Shown: piece by piece, positions 63,336 to 64,000 of the stretch | Position numbering within the stretch: the stretch's first letter is position 1 | Layout of the letters: each line of letters begins with the position of its first letter | NCBI RefSeq assembly: GCF_900455735.1 | Contig: NZ_UAUI01000016.1 | Coordinates: forward strand, 18,501-82,500 | Length of the DNA stretch: 64,000 nt | Reading direction: 5' to 3' | Origin: Rhodococcus wratislaviensis | GTDB lineage: Bacteria; Actinomycetota; Actinomycetes; Mycobacteriales; Mycobacteriaceae | Translations under genes and position numbers: made by a program | The notes under the pieces: model-generated | What the model was told of the DNA's origin: nothing | Databases searched by the model: none | The model's input: only the letters and a program-made list of their open reading frames with translations

Positions 63336-64000
63336 GTGACTGAGAACATCATCGATGAACTGACCTGGCGCGGGCTCATTGCCCAATCAACCGATCTGGA
63401 CGCGCTGCGTCGTGATCTCGATGCCGGACCGGTCACGCTCTATGCCGGTTTCGATCCGACCGGACCGAGTTTGCACGCCGGCCATCTCGTGCCCCTGCTC
63501 GCGCTGAAGCGCTTCCAGCGTGCGGGCAACCGCCCCATCGTGCTGGCCGGCGGAGCGACCGGTCTGATCGGCGACCCCCGCGACGTCGGTGAGCGGACGA
63601 TGAACTCCGCCGACACCGTGGCCGAATGGGCCGATCGGATCCGGGGTCAGCTCGAACGATTCGTCGACTTCGACGACTCGCCGAGCGGCGCGATCATCGA
63701 GAACAACATGAACTGGACCGGCAAGCTGTCGGCCATCGACTTCCTGCGCGACGTGGGCAAGCACTTCTCCGTCAACGTGATGCTCGCGAGAGACACCGTG
63801 AAGCGGCGCCTCGAATCCGACGGCATGTCCTACACCGAGTTCAGCTACATGCTGCTCCAGGCCAACGACTACCTGCACCTGCGGCGCAGTCACGGCTGCT
63901 CGCTGCAGGTCGGCGGATCCGACCAGTGGGGCAACATCATTGCCGGCGTCGAACTGAACCGTCGCATCGACGCCGAGTCGGTGCACGGTCTGACCGTCCC
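63336..64000 (+). CDS. tyrS: Tyrosine-tRNA ligase (3' end beyond the window)
   Basis: The first 221 residues of a class I synthetase. Seen: [18 protein letters not shown] with the HIGH-type motif [21 protein letters not shown] and [12 protein letters not shown] tyrosine-site segments. The KMSKS motif would lie just beyond the edge. GTG 63336 ([13 protein letters not shown]) is chosen by similarity to the family N terminus; an ATG at 63324 overlapping the mpg stop is an equally practical start. Downstream of mpg as in Rv1688-Rv1689. Confidence 0.95.
   Translation, partial: MTENIIDELTWRGLIAQSTDLDALRRDLDAGPVTLYAGFDPTGPSLHAGHLVPLLALKRFQRAGNRPIVLAGGATGLIGDPRDVGERTMNSADTVAEWADRIRGQLERFVDFDDSPSGAIIENNMNWTGKLSAIDFLRDVGKHFSVNVMLARDTVKRRLESDGMSYTEFSYMLLQANDYLHLRRSHGCSLQVGGSDQWGNIIAGVELNRRIDAESVHGLTV

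Overview
The window is high-GC actinobacterial chromosome, and gene content and order point to Rhodococcus or a close relative (Nocardiaceae). The best guide is synteny. From memory of the Mycobacterium tuberculosis H37Rv map, the core follows the Rv1626 to Rv1689 order: pdtaR, polA, rpsA, coaE, a DUF402 gene, uvrB, a universal stress protein, an MBL hydrolase, uvrA, infC-rpmI-rplT, a SpoU methyltransferase, pheST, argCJBDFRGH, an Rv1683-like hydrolase/acyl-CoA-synthetase fusion, a Trm112-like protein, a TetR plus ABC exporter operon, mpg and tyrS. Lineage-specific genes (transporters, regulators, small enzymes) sit between these blocks. No insertion sequence, phage gene, integrase, CRISPR array or rRNA was seen.

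Layout. 1-4.7 kb: truncated SbmA/BacA-like ABC transporter, then a minus-strand DUF4185 / SRPBCC / ECF41 sigma factor group, divergent from a carboxymuconolactone-decarboxylase-like gene that carries an exact ECF41-type promoter. 4.7-7.1 kb: an unusual tRNA-Leu(CAA), pdtaR, and a divergent SDR/TetR pair with two related operators. 7.3-12.9 kb: a complete hydrophobic or branched-chain amino-acid ABC importer, with the binding protein convergent to the livHMGF operon. 13-20 kb: polA, thioredoxin, a GlxA-type regulator divergent from a small membrane protein and EamA transporter, a 2'-5' RNA-ligase-like protein and a beta-decarboxylating dehydrogenase. 20-22.9 kb: a polar amino-acid ABC importer. 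22.9-41.8 kb: methyltransferase, rpsA, coaE, uvrB, usp, HelR-like RNAP recycling helicase, a DoxX protein with an 11-residue repeat tail, MBL hydrolase, uvrA, alpha/beta hydrolase, WYL regulator and the DUF1844/DUF1801 pair. 41.8-48.5 kb: infC leader with an intrinsic attenuator, infC (apparent AUC start), rpmI, rplT, SpoU methyltransferase and pheST. 48.6-57.2 kb: the complete arginine pathway from acetylglutamyl phosphate to arginine, with its repressor. 57.3-64 kb: lipid-related fusion protein, Trm112-like protein, TetR/ABC-2 exporter, mpg and the 5' part of tyrS.

Functionally the window combines information processing (polA, uvrA, uvrB, mpg, rpsA, infC, rpmI, rplT, pheST, tyrS, helR), arginine and CoA synthesis, amino-acid uptake, and locally regulated accessory genes. 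The most interesting signals are regulatory or architectural: the ECF41 promoter, the infC leader, a strong hairpin across the methyltransferase start, the hendecad-repeat DoxX protein, the extracytoplasmic domain fused to LivH, the degenerate adenylation domain of the Rv1683-like protein, and the basic tail on UvrA. No wholly new multi-gene system was recognised.
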